From the NCBI GenBank assembly GCA_014728185.1, contig WJMB01000375.1:1-7695 (forward strand): a DNA stretch of 7,695 nucleotides, given 5' to 3'. Position 1 is the stretch's first letter. Every line of letters begins with the position of its first letter. A program made the translations under genes and the position numbers. Below the pieces are notes generated by a model, which was not told the DNA's origin, ran no database searches, and was given only the letters and a program-made list of their open reading frames with translations. This DNA is from Candidatus Coatesiibacteriota bacterium (GTDB lineage: Bacteria > RBG-13-66-14). Shown piece after piece: positions 6,097-7,695 of the stretch.

Positions 6097-6458
6097 TTTG
6101 TGGCGTTCAAATTCGCCTTGTTCTACTTGTTCTTAGCATAGTGCTGTGCGAAGCACGAGGCTGTAGATCTCGCCCAAAGGTTTTTTGTACTGATAGTGAG
6201 TGATATGCCGGCGGCGGGCTGTAGCGTGATTTGCAACCTGTATCAGCTAGCCGGCCTCACGCGTTGACGCCGTGCGTCGAGTACGTTTTCATAGCTCCAT
6301 TCCCAGATGAAACTATCCCGGTTACCAATGTTGGTCCAGTTTCTTGTGATGATCCCTTGTGGAATAGGTTTTTCACAGCAAGTCAAACGACGGGTCCGGA
6401 GACCGGAAAAGCCCCTAACTGCTTAACGGGTGTATATATCCACTGATTCAGTTTATCC

Positions 6459-6500
6459 CCGCGGGCCGGGTAAGTCAAGGGGTTGATTGTAAGCCCGCGG
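6459..6500. promoter_or_regulatory. Inverted repeat flanking the -35 region; possible operator
   Basis: CCGCGGGC at 6459-6466 and GCCCGCGG at 6493-6500 are exact reverse complements 26 bases apart. The right arm lies in the spacer immediately after the -35 hexamer of the outer-membrane gene promoter. A dimeric repressor or a DNA loop could act here. GC-rich palindromic words are easy to find by chance, so the call is tentative. Confidence 0.35.
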
Positions 6501-6516
6501 TCGGGCGTGCTATACT
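6487..6516 (+). promoter_or_regulatory. Extended -10 promoter for the outer-membrane protein gene
   Basis: TTGTAA (6487-6492) and TATACT (6511-6516) are 18 bases apart, and TGC directly precedes the -10 hexamer, forming an extended -10 element. Transcription should begin near 6522-6524, giving a leader of about 110 nt before the ATG. An alternative -35 (TTGATT, 6483-6488) has a 22-base spacer, which is too long. Confidence 0.65.
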
Positions 6517-6568
6517 GCATTAATCCGCCGTCGCGGTGGAGGAGACGAACGAAACCCGGACATCGACA

Positions 6569-6612
6569 GCGGTCGCGACCGTTCTCGATTCAACCGTGTG
6601 ACCATTGACCGC
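6569..6612 (+). promoter_or_regulatory. Leader hairpins upstream of the outer-membrane gene
   Basis: The leader contains the perfect 12-base palindrome CGGTCGCGACCG at 6570-6581. GCGGTC at 6569-6574 can pair alternatively with GACCGC at 6607-6612, close to the ribosome binding site. These two pairings exclude each other, so a switch in translation is conceivable. No known riboswitch consensus was recognised. Confidence 0.3.
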
Positions 6613-6631
6613 AGCTTCCCAGGAGGTTTAG

Positions 6632-7294
6632 ATGCGGTACCTCAGTTTGCGCTTGATGATACTCGTGGTGGTGTTCGGCCTGCTGGCGGCCCTGCCGGCT
6701 CTGGCTGAGGATCCCGACGAGGCCACCTACGACCCCGGCGACGACAACGAATACGGCGAGACCGACCCGACGCCCCAGGTGATGAACCATCACCGCGCCG
6801 GCGCCTTCTCCGGCGGGCTCTTCCTGGGCTACATGACCTGGCCCCGCCAGGACGAGGACGGCGACCCCTACGGCAACGACGCCGGCGGCATCCTCGTCGG
6901 CCTGCGCGGGCAGTACTACTTCGTCGACAACCTGGCCGCCTTCGCCAACATCGACTTCTCCTTCGGCGAGTACACCATGATGACCCGGGTGGCCTTGGGC
7001 GCCCAGTACAACATTCCCATCAGCACCGATTTCACCGCCTTCGTCGGCGCCGGGCTGGCCCTGGATATGGGCTCCTGGGACGAGTTCCCCTACGAGGATC
7101 GCGAAGACGACGACCCGGACAACCGCAACGCCGAGTTCTACCAGAGCGGCGACCGCACCAACGTGGGCTTCAACGCCACCGGCGGCATCGAGTTCTTCCT
7201 GACCGAAGACATCTCGCTGCGCCCCGCCGTGGGGCTGGATTTCGCCGGCAGCCTGCATCTGGTGTTCGGTCTGGGCGCCAGCTACTATCTCTAA
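6632..7294 (+). CDS. Predicted outer-membrane beta-barrel protein
   Basis: The 220-residue protein starts with a Sec signal peptide (basic MRYLSLR, hydrophobic core, ALA at 23-25 before ED). A short acidic segment rich in Asp, Glu and Pro (26-49) comes next. From ~58 on, alternating amphipathic strands typical of a small outer-membrane barrel appear: FSGGLFLGYMTW, GGILVGLRGQYYFV, LAAFANIDFSFGEY, RVALGAQYNI, DFTAFVGAGLALDMG, TNVGFNATGGIEFFL, ISLRPAVGLDF and HLVFGLGASYYL. The C-terminal strand ends Tyr-Tyr-Leu, not the usual Phe. Two Asp-rich loops (74-83, DEDGDPYGND; 156-165) could bind Ca2+, an inference from the DxDGD pattern. AGGAGG at 6621-6626 sits five bases before the ATG, and a strong promoter lies upstream. 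It resembles the OmpA/OmpW-like barrel class in general form, but no specific family is identified. Confidence 0.85.
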   Translation: MRYLSLRLMILVVVFGLLAALPALAEDPDEATYDPGDDNEYGETDPTPQVMNHHRAGAFSGGLFLGYMTWPRQDEDGDPYGNDAGGILVGLRGQYYFVDNLAAFANIDFSFGEYTMMTRVALGAQYNIPISTDFTAFVGAGLALDMGSWDEFPYEDREDDDPDNRNAEFYQSGDRTNVGFNATGGIEFFLTEDISLRPAVGLDFAGSLHLVFGLGASYYL

Positions 7295-7297
7295 GCC

Positions 7298-7695
7298 GTG
7301 CAGCGCCGCACCGCGACCATTGCCGGGCTGAGCCTGATCATCGCGCTCGTTACCGTCGACGCCGCCCTCGCCGGCGGCGTCGCCGGTATGGCCCTCGGCG
7401 TGGAAGCCTACAGCGTCCCGGAGGACGAGAACCACTTCCGCTTCCTCCTCGAGCTCGAGATCTTCCCCACCCGGGGGCGCTGGTTCATCGCCGCCGGCTA
7501 CGAGGTCAACCCCGACACCTGGGACAGCAACCGCCTCTCCCTGGGCGGCGGCTACCGCCTGCCCCTGGCCGACGACCACGATCTGCGTCTGGAGCTGGAC
7601 TGCGGGATGACCTACCCTCTGACCCACGACTGGTGGAGCTGGAGCCACCGCGTTGACCACGCCTGGTGGGGCATGGGGCTGGACGCCCGCTGGCA
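7298..7695 (+). CDS. Exported, probably beta-barrel protein (partial, runs off the right edge)
   Basis: An open frame starts at GTG 7298, three bases after the previous stop, and stays open to the window end (132 complete codons). The N-terminus is a clean Sec signal peptide: QRR, a hydrophobic stretch (IAGLSLIIALVTV), then ALA at residues 23-25 before GG. The mature part shows alternating strands with aromatic girdle residues, such as FRFLLELEIFP, RWFIAAGYEV, NRLSLGGGYRL, DLRLELDCGMTYP and AWWGMGLDARW. This suits an outer-membrane barrel or a related periplasmic beta protein. There is no Shine-Dalgarno site, so translation probably depends on coupling with the upstream gene, and the two form one operon. 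The next possible start (ATG 7388) would remove the signal peptide and is less likely. The C-terminus and final length are not visible. Confidence 0.75.
   Translation, partial: MQRRTATIAGLSLIIALVTVDAALAGGVAGMALGVEAYSVPEDENHFRFLLELEIFPTRGRWFIAAGYEVNPDTWDSNRLSLGGGYRLPLADDHDLRLELDCGMTYPLTHDWWSWSHRVDHAWWGMGLDARW

Larger units (their letters stand above)
4940..6486. other. Long low-GC stretch without a recognisable gene
   Basis: Between the TPR gene and the outer-membrane gene promoter no reading frame on either strand shows a ribosome binding site, a family motif or GC-rich codon use like the neighbours. The longest frames (about 70-107 residues, at 5044-5367, 5920-6141, 6231-6446 on plus and 5726-5935 on minus) look random in composition. 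No tRNA, rRNA or CRISPR pattern was recognised. The stretch contains the repeats listed separately. It resembles a degenerate or horizontally marked region, or a site of small-element insertion. The similarly AT-rich 1-369 may have the same character. Confidence 0.6.

Noticed and set aside
6102..6117. tRNA T-arm-like sequence GGCG-TTCAAATT-CGCC
   Set aside because: No matching D-arm, anticodon arm or acceptor stem could be found around it.
5920..6141. Plus-strand frame of 73 codons with a hydrophobic end
   Set aside because: No ribosome binding site, and a 13-bp tandem duplication inside it would disturb any ancestral frame.
6145..6186. Hairpin GTGC-GAA-GCAC followed by CGAG...CTCG and a run of six T, as a terminator
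   Set aside because: The stems are only four pairs and the T-run lies eight bases after the nearest stem; there is also no gene upstream to terminate.
6590..7660. Minus-strand frame of 356 codons opposite the two barrel genes
   Set aside because: It has no ribosome binding site or motif. The plus strand carries a promoter and ribosome binding site for the first barrel gene and signal peptides in both frames.

Overview
The window looks like chromosomal DNA from a Gram-negative (diderm) bacterium with GC-rich genes. It encodes three proteins with Sec signal peptides, two of them probable outer-membrane beta-barrels. It also holds a compact five-gene minus-strand operon of ribosome-associated and signalling genes. 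Protein style (acidic, Asp/Gly-rich secreted proteins, an Ig-like domain with a short W-G-x-I-K tail, a TPR plus Roadblock pair) suggests an uncultivated or deep-branching lineage rather than a well-studied proteobacterium. This placement is an inference only.

Layout. Bases 1-369 are AT-rich and non-coding, with an inverted repeat near the left edge and a plausible promoter for the first gene. A secreted Ig-like surface protein follows (370-1377, plus strand), then a perfect 15-bp hairpin (1409-1442) between convergent transcription units. From 4939 down to 1621, on the minus strand, runs a tightly packed operon: a TPR protein with a long acidic tail, a Roadblock/LC7 protein, a YqeK-type HD hydrolase, the ribosomal silencing factor RsfS and the 23S rRNA methyltransferase RlmH. 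Junctions are a 1-nt gap, a 1-nt overlap, a 16-nt gap (if RsfS starts at a rare ATC codon) and a 3-nt gap. Bases 4940-6631 hold no convincing gene. This tract is much less GC-rich than the genes and carries several repeats, including a possible 302-bp element bounded by 14-bp inverted repeats (5082-5383), two copies of a 28/29-bp module and a 13-bp tandem duplication. A good extended -10 promoter (6487-6516) then drives a predicted outer-membrane protein (6632-7294). Three bases after it a second exported, probably beta-barrel protein begins (GTG at 7298) and runs off the right edge.

How the genes may work together. RsfS binds ribosomal protein uL14 and blocks subunit joining. RlmH modifies helix 69 of the 70S ribosome. 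YqeK hydrolyses diadenosine tetraphosphate. In Firmicutes yqeK lies directly upstream of rsfS, and that adjacency is kept here. The two extra upstream genes, TPR and Roadblock, are typical of small-GTPase or protein-scaffold modules, so co-transcription may link a scaffold/GTPase-type module to ribosome control. The most unusual observations are the probable ATC start of rsfS, the enlarged YqeK, the TPR-Roadblock leader of this operon, and the repeat-rich low-GC gap.
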